From JBCCGI01 sp039029355 (lineage in GTDB: Bacteria > Planctomycetota > UBA1135 > GCA-002686595), in the NCBI GenBank assembly GCA_039029355.1, contig JBCCGI010000104.1, forward strand, positions 1 through 23,967: a stretch of 23,967 nt of DNA, read 5' to 3'. Of the stretch, positions 1 to 7,047 are shown in pieces; positions within the stretch are counted from its first letter, which is position 1, and each line of letters starts with the position of its first letter. Under the pieces are notes generated by a model that ran no database searches, was not told the DNA's origin, and saw nothing but the letters and a program-made list of their open reading frames with translations. Position numbers and translations under genes: made by a program.

Positions 1-1
1 C

Positions 2-73
2 GCCTTCAGCGATCTCGTGGTGGCCTACCTGGCTGGCTTTCTCACGTTGGCCGTCCGAGTGCTCGCGATGTGA
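2..73 (+). CDS. 3' end of a membrane-protein gene (partial)
   Basis: The reading frame is open from the window edge and ends at a TGA (71-73). The 23 visible residues are almost all hydrophobic (AFSDLVVAYLAGF then LTLAVRVLAM), so the protein probably ends in a transmembrane helix. An intrinsic terminator follows six bases later, which supports a real gene end. The body of the gene lies outside the window, so no function can be assigned. Its place in the element suggests a transfer or cargo protein, but that is only context. Confidence 0.5.
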   Translation, partial: AFSDLVVAYLAGFLTLAVRVLAM

Positions 74-78
74 GATAC

Positions 79-114
79 GGGGGTGGTGCGTGGCCCCCCA
101 CCACCCCCCTTTTT
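79..114 (+). terminator. Rho-independent terminator
   Basis: A perfect 10-bp stem (GGGGGTGGTG at 79-88, CACCACCCCC at 99-108) with a 10-nt loop is followed by a run of T (110-114). It sits just after the stop codon of the partial + strand gene. It also overlaps the last codon of the convergent 63-aa gene, so the hairpin may separate the two transcripts. Confidence 0.8.
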
Positions 115-305
115 CACCAGGGCAGCGGCAGTTTCCCGGGCGCAATCAGGGCAGCTACTCCAACTACTGTGAAGACACCCAGCGCATAGGCAATGGTAGC
201 CATCTGAGCCCGCTCGATAGGACTCGGTGGCTCAGGGGGTGGTGACGGAATTCGAAGCTCCCGCCTCACTTCCTCGATGTCGATACGCCGCTTCTCTCTG
301 CTCAT
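114..305 (-). CDS. Small single-pass membrane protein (63 aa), unknown function
   Basis: This 63-residue protein has a charged N-terminus (MSREKRRIDIEEVRRELR), a proline-rich linker at residues 20-29, and one hydrophobic segment at about 35-56, ending in a short PGKLPLPW tail. This order suggests a cytoplasmic N-terminus anchored by one helix. The start is an ATG at 305 with only a weak ribosome-binding site. It is divergent from the candidate small RNA at 386-578 and convergent with the partial gene at the left edge. I do not recognise a family. The ordered composition (charged head, linker, single helix) makes it more credible than a chance frame, but it could still be spurious. Confidence 0.5.
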   Translation of the reverse strand: MSREKRRIDIEEVRRELRIPSPPPEPPSPIERAQMATIAYALGVFTVVGVAALIAPGKLPLPW

Positions 306-370
306 ACTTCAGAGTCGCACGAAACACAGACACGAATCAAGCGGTCTGACATCCACGCCTCGAACGACCT

Positions 371-379
371 TGGTATCAT
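371..379 (+). promoter_or_regulatory. Extended -10 promoter for the candidate small RNA
   Basis: The sequence TGGTATCAT reads as an extended -10 element: a TG dinucleotide, one spacer base, then TATCAT, which matches TATAAT at five of six positions. A -35-like CTGACA lies at 346-351, but at 22 bp it is too far to be a standard pair. Initiation would be near 386, just before the first hairpin of the RNA. Confidence 0.4.
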
Positions 380-385
380 GCGCCT

Positions 386-578
386 ATCGTTCGCCGAAAG
401 GCGCTCCTTCCGGGCTTGCAGGGAAGGTAACCAGTACTGCAAGCCGGAAGAGGAAGCATCCAGGCGAGTGGGTCCTGGGAGGCAATTCTAGTCTCTCAGG
501 ATCGGCGTTCTGATTATGACCTCGCCTGGTATGCGCCAATTCCGCCCATCGGGCTCCCGCGCTCGCGGGGGCCTTTTT
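386..578 (+). ncRNA. Candidate structured small RNA with terminator, about 190 nt
   Basis: The gap between the 63-aa gene and the transfer operon folds into a run of perfect or near-perfect hairpins. CGCC-GAAA-GGCG lies at 392-403. A 9-bp stem pairs 413-421 with 437-445. A long stem pairs GCAT-CCAGGCGAG (456-468) with CTCGCCTGG-T-ATGC (521-534), 13 bp with one bulged T, and encloses a 9-bp hairpin (473-481 with 493-501, one G-T wobble). A terminator hairpin (552-573) with TTTTT (574-578) ends the unit. The T-run is on the + strand, so this is not the terminator of the leftward operon. No known RNA family is recognised. A regulatory RNA or a transfer-origin structure are both possible. Confidence 0.55.
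552..578 (+). terminator. Rho-independent terminator of the candidate RNA
   Basis: The stem GGCTCCCGCG (552-561) pairs with CGCGGGGGCC (564-573), with one T-G wobble and the innermost pair opened to give a tetraloop. TTTTT follows at 574-578. On the opposite strand the hairpin is followed by GATGGGCG and no T-run, so it works for rightward transcription. Confidence 0.7.
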
Positions 579-598
579 CTTTGTATAGCACGGCCGCG

Positions 599-3154
599 CT
601 ACGTTGACCAATCGCGCTCGTCGTCGACGTCGTCCTGCGCGAGCGCTCGGATTCGTTCATCGAAGTCCTGACAGGCGGCGGGCGTCGACTGACCGCCCTC
701 CGCTTGCGGCAGCTCGGAACGCGACTTGGCCGGCCAGGGGGCTCTCATTCGCCGTTTGTACTCCTCCTCAGGCATCGCAAAGAGAAGCTGAACGACGTAC
801 GGACGCCCAAGCGACGAAGGGTCGCCCTTCACCCGCACCACCGCCACCTGCGGCCGGGCGCTCGCATCAAGGAGGTCGTTATCGTCCAGTACCTGGCGAA
901 CCTCGCGCTCGGTCCTGAACCCGCTGAACTGACCCTCCGCTTCCCCGAAGCTCGTACCCGTGGAAGTCGTGCGTCCCACCGACGAAGCTCCGCCCTGTGA
1001 TAGGTTCAGACCCCCGCCCTCAGTGGCGTTGAAGGAGTGCAGGCCGATGAATCCGTAAGGCCCGAAACTCTCGTTCATGCCCATCGACGAACTCCAGGAC
1101 TTCAGAGTCGAGCTACCCCAGGTCGAGGACTCTCCGACGCTGAGAGAGCTACCTGAGGACGTTGTACGGCTGACCACAAAGCTCGAACCGCCCGTCTCAA
1201 GCCGATGCAGTACCTCCGTAGTGCCAGACATCCGGCTCAGGTGATCAAGCGTCTCTTCGGTCTCGACCGACAGGCAGATCTGGATTCCTGATTGCCCGAG
1301 AACTATGCGCGAGATTCCCTGGCGCACGCCGTCTAGCTGCGACGGGTCCTGGTTGGCAAGAATGAGCGTCGTGCCGAGACTTCTCGCCTGCGCCATCAAG
1401 CGCCCCACGTTGTAGCCTGCAAGCTCGTGCGCTTCGTCGGCGACGACGTAGGCTCGGACTGGCGAGCGCGCGTTTCGGTTGTGCTGAGAAACAGCGAGCT
1501 GGAAACACCACAGCGCGAGCCGCGCGATCGTTGAGGTGCTACGCCCTCCTTCAAGAGGCGCCAAGACGTACACAACCTCTCGGTCGCGCACGACCCGCTG
1601 CATGTCAATGACCGACTCCTCGGGCGCTCCTGGAGGCACGTCCAGGACGGGTCCGTGGGGGCGCCGCGACAACATCTCGATCACCTGCTTGGCGTCCTCG
1701 GCATCCCGGGACTTGCTCTGCATGGAACTCAGGACCCGAGCCAAATCTCCTAGCGTCCTCGGCTTGCTCGAATGGGACAACGCCCTCCCTAGGACGTTCG
1801 CGTTGCAGATGGAGAAGTGATCCGCGCCGTACCCGGCCCCGTGCTCAAGCTCCAGAGCCGCCGCTAGGCACTCTGCCAACTGTTGCTCAGCGTCGCTCAG
1901 ATGCGCCAGACTTCCGAAGGCATCGAACAGGTCGGTCTCGACGTCCGGCTCGGTGCTGAGCAGCCGGAAGGTCTGTCCTCGAGCCTGCGCTTCTAGGCGA
2001 ACCGTGTGATAGAGCGCTCGGTCGCCTTTCAGATCCACCACCAGCAACGGTGCAGGCTTGCCGAACACTCCACTCCGAGCATCCGTCTCATCGGAGCCAC
2101 GAATGAGCTGCACCAAGAGCGGAGCAATGGCCGCGGACGTTTTCGCCGACCCCGATCTTCCCCAGATGTACACGTGGTTCTCTCGTAGGTCGGCTCTGCT
2201 CAAGAAGACGGGAATCGTTCTCGATGGATCCGTCCCAATCAGCATGCGTTGGTGGAGCGGGTCGTGCTCCTCCGAGCACAAGCGCTGATACAGTGCCTCC
2301 CACCCCCTGGCGGGAAGCAGTCTCTCATCTCCCCACTTTCTCACGGCCTCGAAGTTCATCGGCGGCGCTGGAATCTCCGGCATAGCCAAGAGCGCATCAT
2401 CAGGCTCCGGGATAAACCACTCCAGCTCGTCTATAGCACTTCTTAGCTCTCTCCAGAACTTGCTTATCTGGTTGTCGCCATCAAATCGAGCGACGCGCGT
2501 CCCTAGATCGATGTGCTTCTTGGCCTGCTTTCGTATCACCTTCTCCATTCGCTTGATGCTCTTTGCAAGATCAAGCGACTGCTCGAACACGCCCCATGAG
2601 CCAGATGGCGCGAACAGCTCTTGGCCTTGAAAAATCCCGCTAAGCTCTTCAAGAAGCCACCCGCACGCCAGCTCGTGGATACGCATCGCTGCATGGCGCA
2701 CATCATCAAGATCGATACATAAGAACTTAAGGTCAACCTGGCCCCTCGGCTCTTTCCCTGATTCAAGACAGGCAAGCGGATTGAGCAAGGACCCTCGCTT
2801 GAAGGCCTTCACCCGAAAAAGCGGCTCCCACTTGGCGAATAGCGCATCGGGATCCTTCTGATAGTTGCGATTGTGCCAGTTCCGATTGTGCTTCTTCCGC
2901 TGACGCTCATACTCCTCGTACATCTCTGCAAAGCGCTGACACCTCGCAACCATTCGTTCGCGCGCCTTAGGGATCAGCGTCGCCCGAGACCGCTGATCCA
3001 TGACGGGACACTTCTCCTCCCAGTACTGCCGCTCAGCCGCTCCGAGACGCAGATACGGCTCCTCGCGCTCCATGTAACTTGCGTACTGAGCCTTCACCAG
3101 GGGCAGGTACGTTTCTTCGTAGTGGAGATCAAGCTCTCGGTTGGCGAATCTCAT
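599..3154 (-). CDS. VirD4/TraG-like type IV coupling ATPase (conjugation)
   Basis: This 851-aa P-loop ATPase most likely couples DNA to a type IV secretion channel. Walker A is GRSGSAKTS at residues 332-340, and Walker B lies in AYVVADEAHEL with D573 and E574. The stretches LLVVDLKGD (371-379) and LILANQDPSQL (597-607) also fit VirD4/TraG/HerA-type hexamers. The first 300 residues are charged and helical and show no transmembrane pair, unlike classical VirD4 or TraD, so it may be a soluble form or may use a separate anchor. A Ser/Gly-rich region spans about 660-760. It is the last gene of the leftward operon, and its ATG overlaps the upstream stop (ATGA, 3154-3151). The family call is firm. 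A role in conjugation rather than another DNA-pumping process is inferred from the neighbours. Confidence 0.82.
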   Translation of the reverse strand: MRFANRELDLHYEETYLPLVKAQYASYMEREEPYLRLGAAERQYWEEKCPVMDQRSRATLIPKARERMVARCQRFAEMYEEYERQRKKHNRNWHNRNYQKDPDALFAKWEPLFRVKAFKRGSLLNPLACLESGKEPRGQVDLKFLCIDLDDVRHAAMRIHELACGWLLEELSGIFQGQELFAPSGSWGVFEQSLDLAKSIKRMEKVIRKQAKKHIDLGTRVARFDGDNQISKFWRELRSAIDELEWFIPEPDDALLAMPEIPAPPMNFEAVRKWGDERLLPARGWEALYQRLCSEEHDPLHQRMLIGTDPSRTIPVFLSRADLRENHVYIWGRSGSAKTSAAIAPLLVQLIRGSDETDARSGVFGKPAPLLVVDLKGDRALYHTVRLEAQARGQTFRLLSTEPDVETDLFDAFGSLAHLSDAEQQLAECLAAALELEHGAGYGADHFSICNANVLGRALSHSSKPRTLGDLARVLSSMQSKSRDAEDAKQVIEMLSRRPHGPVLDVPPGAPEESVIDMQRVVRDREVVYVLAPLEGGRSTSTIARLALWCFQLAVSQHNRNARSPVRAYVVADEAHELAGYNVGRLMAQARSLGTTLILANQDPSQLDGVRQGISRIVLGQSGIQICLSVETEETLDHLSRMSGTTEVLHRLETGGSSFVVSRTTSSGSSLSVGESSTWGSSTLKSWSSSMGMNESFGPYGFIGLHSFNATEGGGLNLSQGGASSVGRTTSTGTSFGEAEGQFSGFRTEREVRQVLDDNDLLDASARPQVAVVRVKGDPSSLGRPYVVQLLFAMPEEEYKRRMRAPWPAKSRSELPQAEGGQSTPAACQDFDERIRALAQDDVDDERDWST

Positions 3155-3882
3155 GGCGTCACCTCGTTCTCCAGGGGCTCCAGGCTTGCTATCGCCGCGC
3201 GAAGAGTCGCTGGACTCGGCGCATGGGCAACCGTGAACCTCGTTTTGGATTGAAGACCCCTACAACCAATCTGGTTCTTGATGCGCTTCGCTCGCCCTCG
3301 GTTGTCGACCAAAATGGCGAAGCAGTAGCTTCGAGCTTCGACCCATGGGCGAAGCACTCCGTCCTCGTGCGCGGTTTCCCACCGACCCTCTACCCGGCGC
3401 ACGACGTTTCGCACCCGTGTCTGGGGAGCCGGCACGTACACCTCGTACAGGACTGGACGAGAGCCACTGAGGTCTCTACAGATGGGATGCGTGGACGCCG
3501 AACCAGAAGGAGCGCCGAATAGCCCCCCAAGCTGCTCGGGCTCCAGCAGGTCTCGGCGCTTCTTGCCCATGCACGTGAACCACAGCACCCCAAGCGCCGT
3601 ATGTAGGCGCGCTGGCTCAAGCCGCCGGCAACGGCTTGCGGGGAAACCTAAGGCTGCTGCGGCCTTCGTCGTGAGCTGGTAGTAGGACACCCCATCGGGG
3701 AGGCTCGTCGTCTCGGGCCCGTCCTTCACCGAGCGACGAGCGATGTACCCTCCCTCGCTCAACCGCTGAAGCACGTTCCCAGGCGAACGCCCGCCGAAGA
3801 AAAGCCGGCTCAGGACGGCGCGAAGGGTCATCCGATGACGACCAATGTGACGAAGAACGGCTGAGTCTCGTGCCTGGAGCAT
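3151..3882 (-). CDS. Replication-relaxation-like winged-helix protein
   Basis: The 243-aa product starts with a winged-helix pattern (ARDSAVLRHIGRHRMTLRAV, then VLQRLSEGGYIAR) and a short wing with a tyrosine pair (YYQLT). This resembles the replication-relaxation family that accompanies mobilization genes. The start is an ATG at 3882 sharing its A with the upstream TAA (TAATG). A TTG at 3888 is an alternative. The gene ends in an ATGA overlap with the coupling ATPase, so the two are translationally coupled. The likely role is binding of element DNA during transfer or replication initiation. The C-terminal half (about 120-243) is less recognisable. The assignment is from sequence pattern only. 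Confidence 0.6.
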   Translation of the reverse strand: MLQARDSAVLRHIGRHRMTLRAVLSRLFFGGRSPGNVLQRLSEGGYIARRSVKDGPETTSLPDGVSYYQLTTKAAAALGFPASRCRRLEPARLHTALGVLWFTCMGKKRRDLLEPEQLGGLFGAPSGSASTHPICRDLSGSRPVLYEVYVPAPQTRVRNVVRRVEGRWETAHEDGVLRPWVEARSYCFAILVDNRGRAKRIKNQIGCRGLQSKTRFTVAHAPSPATLRAAIASLEPLENEVTP

Positions 3883-4526
3883 TACCAAAGCTCGTAGGGA
3901 AGAGCGTTAGCGAAGCAGTAGTCGTGAAACCGCTGGAGCTTCGCCAGCGGGTACCTGCCGCAGAACTCGATCACGGTTGGCACCCCTTCCTCGGGCCGAA
4001 GCAACGCGTCAGGAAGCATGCCGCCAACGCTCCCCCATCCGGCATGGGCAAGCCGAGCCTCCGACACCCAGGTCTGGGCTCGTGCCGGGGAGTCTCCACG
4101 AAACCGGAGATAGAGAGCGGTCAGGCCAAGGTCGTGTGAGACCTCGCTCGTTCGGGGAGACCTCCCTCCATGACCTCCCAGCCAGCTCGCCGCCGCCTCA
4201 GTCGCCACGACGATGGCGGTCGACACCGGCGGCCTGGGCCACCGATGACGGAGCAGGTTGGCAGTCGAGCGATGCTCGGGCTCGGCTTCACCTGGCGACC
4301 AGCTCAGAAGTGGGCGCTCAAGGGGAAGCTCCGGATGCGCCATCACCCAACGGCGGACAACGAGCCCAGCAGACTCCAGCACGGCCACCCGACGACGAGT
4401 CGACCGAAGTGAGCCCCACCACGTCCGCGCCGCCTGCGCCTCCGAGACCACCCGCACTCGTTTCGTAAGTGCATCCAAAAGCCCGCGGTCGCGAGCCGTC
4501 AGCGTGAGCGAGCGCGCGCTGGTCAC
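3882..4526 (-). CDS. Replication-relaxation-like protein (second copy)
   Basis: The 214-aa product has an N-terminal winged-helix pattern (LTARDRGLLDALTKRVRVVS) and an ending typical of replication-relaxation proteins: PDALLRPEEGVPTVIEF, then a G-x-Y, KLQRFHDYC and a terminal YELW. The ORF is open much further upstream, but I chose a GTG at 4526 because an AAGGAG sits five bases before it and the GTG overlaps the preceding stop (GTGA). This places it in the same coupled operon. It is probably a DNA-binding partner of the relaxosome and a distant paralogue of the next gene. The GTG start is inferred and would need experimental support. Confidence 0.62.
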   Translation of the reverse strand: MTSARSLTLTARDRGLLDALTKRVRVVSEAQAARTWWGSLRSTRRRVAVLESAGLVVRRWVMAHPELPLERPLLSWSPGEAEPEHRSTANLLRHRWPRPPVSTAIVVATEAAASWLGGHGGRSPRTSEVSHDLGLTALYLRFRGDSPARAQTWVSEARLAHAGWGSVGGMLPDALLRPEEGVPTVIEFCGRYPLAKLQRFHDYCFANALPYELW

Positions 4527-4756
4527 GACCACTCCTTCCTCATCCGGCGCCAGCCGGAGGGCATCCGTGCCCTGTCCGCCCCTACTTCGCCCCGGGACAG
4601 CCTCGGGGCGTCTGTAAGTGGTTGCGCATAGGCAAGATGCATCCCCGCCAGTCGGTGGGTTTGCCCGCACCCGAAAGTGCGGCCAAACCCAACGTCGCCC
4701 ACAAGGGACTGGCTTCGGCCCACGGACTGTGGACCCACGCCTTCCGAGGACTTCAT
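4523..4756 (-). CDS. Small hypothetical protein (77 aa) in the transfer operon
   Basis: The main evidence is position. The ATG at 4756 overlaps the upstream stop (ATGA), an AGG-rich stretch lies nearby, and the TGA at 4525-4523 overlaps the next GTG start. This continues the chain of coupled genes exactly. The product is basic and ends in MPSGWRRMRKEWS. No domain is recognised. Its composition is not strongly protein-like, so it could be an untranslated spacer that happens to be open. In that case the two overlaps would be coincidental, which is unlikely but not excluded. Confidence 0.45.
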   Translation of the reverse strand: MKSSEGVGPQSVGRSQSLVGDVGFGRTFGCGQTHRLAGMHLAYAQPLTDAPRLSRGEVGADRARMPSGWRRMRKEWS

Positions 4757-4971
4757 CTCCCTCGTCGGCTGCGTCGCCTCTGCTCCGAGGCCGGCAAAAC
4801 GTAGACGACCTTCTCCCGGATCCGCACCGGGGCCTGGGCCTGCCCCTCGCTCTGGCCAAGGATTGCACCCACGCCTTGGTCGATGGGGTTAGGGCCACGC
4901 TCCTTGAGCGTCCATCGCCACGCCTCGAACTTGACGCCGTCTTTCTCAAACTTCACATGGTGAATCCCCAC
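4753..4971 (-). CDS. Small hypothetical protein (72 aa) with a KFEAW motif
   Basis: A GTG start at 4971 is preceded at seven bases by GGGGAGG. The product begins VGIHHVKFEKDGVKFEAW and ends in a strongly basic tail (QRRRSRRGR). The G-[AV]-K-[VF]-E-A-W stretch is shared with the upstream gene, which suggests distant paralogy. The stop overlaps the ATG of the next ORF. The beta-strand-rich start and basic tail would suit a nucleic-acid-binding protein, but that is inference only. The open frame continues further upstream over the previous gene, so a longer form is possible. Confidence 0.5.
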   Translation of the reverse strand: MGIHHVKFEKDGVKFEAWRWTLKERGPNPIDQGVGAILGQSEGQAQAPVRIREKVVYVLPASEQRRRSRRGR

Positions 4972-4975
4972 CTGA

Positions 4976-5224
4976 TCACCTCCCCCTCTTCTTCGCTGAA
5001 GACGGAAGCTGGAGTCGGCCATCGCTAAACGCATCAAGCGCCGTGCGCACCTGACGGTCGTCACGCGGGAGATAGTCCGGGTAACGGCCGATTCCCCACG
5101 CCTCGACTTTTGCGCCAGAATACAGCTCCGCCTTGAAGGAGTAGAAGCCACGTTTGCCGGTGCCAAGTACTAGGGTGCGACCCTTGCCGTCAGCGGAGCT
5201 TGCCTTTCGATACTCAAATACCAT
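4976..5224 (-). CDS. Small hypothetical protein (82 aa), first gene of the transfer operon
   Basis: The ATG at 5224 follows GAGGA at about eight bases. An in-frame GTG at 5239 is an alternative start. The product begins MVFEYRKASSADGKGRTLVL and continues with a basic, aromatic beta-rich core containing GAKVEAWGIGRYPDY, then a helical end and a basic tail (SSAKKRGR). I do not recognise a family. It is followed after four bases by the 72-aa gene with a related K-x-E-A-W motif. As the first gene of a coupled operon with a coupling ATPase it may be an accessory DNA-binding protein, which remains inference. Confidence 0.6.
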   Translation of the reverse strand: MVFEYRKASSADGKGRTLVLGTGKRGFYSFKAELYSGAKVEAWGIGRYPDYLPRDDRQVRTALDAFSDGRLQLPSSAKKRGR

Positions 5225-5637
5225 CGATGCTTTCCTCACGTGCAGGCATCGTCTATCTCGGCGATGCCCATCGGGTTTCTACGAACAGACCTCTTCCATT
5301 GCCGCGCCGCTTGCGTGCGACGCAGCGCTGTGTGGACAGACCTCGACCGCTTCGCGGCTAACTCATGCCAGCTTCGGTGCCGAAGTCAGAGTGGCGAGCG
5401 CATAGCGCTCGCTTGGGCGTGCGCGACAACGAGGAATCCCAACGTCATCGCCTCACGAAGTCGTCGCGGAAGCTATACTTGGCGCCCTCCCAGGTTAGAC
5501 GTCGGCGGTGTTGACTACGGGCGTTTCGCACACGCCCACCACTCGCATCTCTCTGTGGAGACACGTGCACCTTGCTATGGCCGGCTGCGGCGGGCGCGCA
5601 GCGCCGACCCTCAGGCCGTCAACGACACGAGGTCCGC
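5225..5637. repeat. Hairpin-rich gap without a gene; possible operator or transfer origin
   Basis: These 413 bases hold no convincing gene but at least four inverted repeats. GGCATCG (5245-5251) pairs with CGATGCC (5262-5268) just upstream of the operon start. CTTCG (5372-5376) pairs with CGAAG (5381-5385) around GTGC. GCGAGCGC (5394-5401) pairs with GCGCTCGC (5405-5412) around ATA. GGGCGT (5519-5524) pairs with ACGCCC (5532-5537). The gap separates the operon from the upstream membrane-protein gene, so it must carry the operon promoter. Clustered inverted repeats beside mobilization genes are also typical of an oriT. Confidence 0.45.
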
Positions 5638-7047
5638 TCATGACACTTCACTCCCCTTCTGATCCGAACGGCTTTGGTCTGAGGGCCCAAAGGGCTTCAG
5701 CAGATACCACTTGCGCTCCGGGGCCTGATGCCAGCAGACGTCCAGAGCCCGGCTCCACCCGGGGCTGAACCCTCCCAGCCCATCAGCACCATCCCCCTCG
5801 CCAGCGCTTGACTCATCGGTGTCAGCGGAACCGCTGCCGTCCTGTTGAACCGAAGTGCCATTCGCCGGTCGCTGCGGCTGTCTTCGCCATCTCGCAACGG
5901 CCTCACGCAAGGCATCGACCAACTCCCGGCAGAGAGTCAGAAAGGGCGCCCGGTCTGAGCCGGACTGTGGCGAAGTTCCTTCGAGGGTGCGCAGCATCGA
6001 TTCGCCGGCAGAGGCCTCACCATCAACCCGACGGCGCATGATGCGCTCGAACGACGATAGGCACCTCCCTTCATCCACCGGCTCGTAGCGGCCAGAGTCG
6101 GCGTTCCACTCCATGGGGGTCTTGTACGTCTTACATCTGGAGCTGGCCCATTCACTCTCGCCCTCATCGTGGGCGAGGTTACCTAGCAACCGCAACTCGT
6201 CGCAACTCCAACGAAAGTGAAGCAGCAACCCCAGTACAAGAATCGCTAGCCCATCGAAGATCAGCCCGACAGGTAGATAGTGGTTCCATATCCAGCTTGA
6301 CTCGAGATTCGCGCAGAACGGTGAAAGCCCCAACTTTATGGCGCCCGCGCAGAACCAGGGTACGCCCTGAAGGATGAATGCCGACACGACTAGATCCTCT
6401 CGAAGATTCTCCCAGCTCCGAAGCCGTTCAACGAAACGGATGGCAACTTCCTCATCGTAGACAAAATGAGGAATGTGAGCCTTGCTTCTTAGAAACCGAA
6501 GAAACGGCGTCCTCCCTTCTTGGTGAGGCTTGGGCTCAGTTTGCTCCCACCAGTACTTACTAACCCGCCTCTCTTCGTACCGTTTCTCGTCGTCCCACGA
6601 GGCGCTGGACCAGCCCCCACCGGCGATCGCTTTCATCTCATTCCGTAGGTCGAGAAACCCCACTAAGATTGAGAGAAGGCAAAGAGGCGGCGCGTGTACC
6701 AGCACGTGGAAGAGTAGCCCATGGCTGAGATAGAAGTCTGACACCGTTTGATAGACAAACGCGACCAGCACCCAGGCCAAGCCAACCGGCTCGGACAGCG
6801 AGAGGCCAAAGCACCATGCGATAGCAACGACAGTGGTGCGTACCAAGAGAAAAAGCCCAAACAGCGCGACTGATACTAGTGTCGTCGACTCAAGAAGGGC
6901 CCCCTTGACCATGTCAATCAGGTGGGCGTCCTGAACGAAGGGCGGCGTACCTAAGACGCGTCGAAGTCGCCTCATCGCGATGGATCGCTTCGAATCATTC
7001 AGCGAAAGTGCATTCCACCGTGCAAACAGAAGGGTGCGCCAGTTCAT
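5638..7047 (-). CDS. Multi-pass membrane protein (469 aa), unknown function
   Basis: I chose the ATG at 7047 because GGGGGGAGCGAGGGAGG precedes it. The open frame allows a start at 7143. About five hydrophobic segments are visible at residues 54-80, 87-105, 110-133, 219-240 and 257-279. A polar region with many Trp and Arg residues lies between the third and fourth (about 145-215). A soluble acidic, Ser/Gly/Asp-rich C-terminal region follows (about 285-469). No enzyme motif or known family is recognised. It stands alone, with long non-coding gaps on both sides, so it looks like element cargo rather than part of the transfer operon. A defence, exclusion or stress role would be speculation. Confidence 0.6.
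   Translation of the reverse strand: MNWRTLLFARWNALSLNDSKRSIAMRRLRRVLGTPPFVQDAHLIDMVKGALLESTTLVSVALFGLFLLVRTTVVAIAWCFGLSLSEPVGLAWVLVAFVYQTVSDFYLSHGLLFHVLVHAPPLCLLSILVGFLDLRNEMKAIAGGGWSSASWDDEKRYEERRVSKYWWEQTEPKPHQEGRTPFLRFLRSKAHIPHFVYDEEVAIRFVERLRSWENLREDLVVSAFILQGVPWFCAGAIKLGLSPFCANLESSWIWNHYLPVGLIFDGLAILVLGLLLHFRWSCDELRLLGNLAHDEGESEWASSRCKTYKTPMEWNADSGRYEPVDEGRCLSSFERIMRRRVDGEASAGESMLRTLEGTSPQSGSDRAPFLTLCRELVDALREAVARWRRQPQRPANGTSVQQDGSGSADTDESSAGEGDGADGLGGFSPGWSRALDVCWHQAPERKWYLLKPFGPSDQSRSDQKGSEVS

Noticed and set aside
384..611. 75-aa open frame on the minus strand over the candidate RNA
   Set aside because: It overlaps the hairpins and terminator, has no domain or ribosome-binding site, and is best explained as a chance frame.
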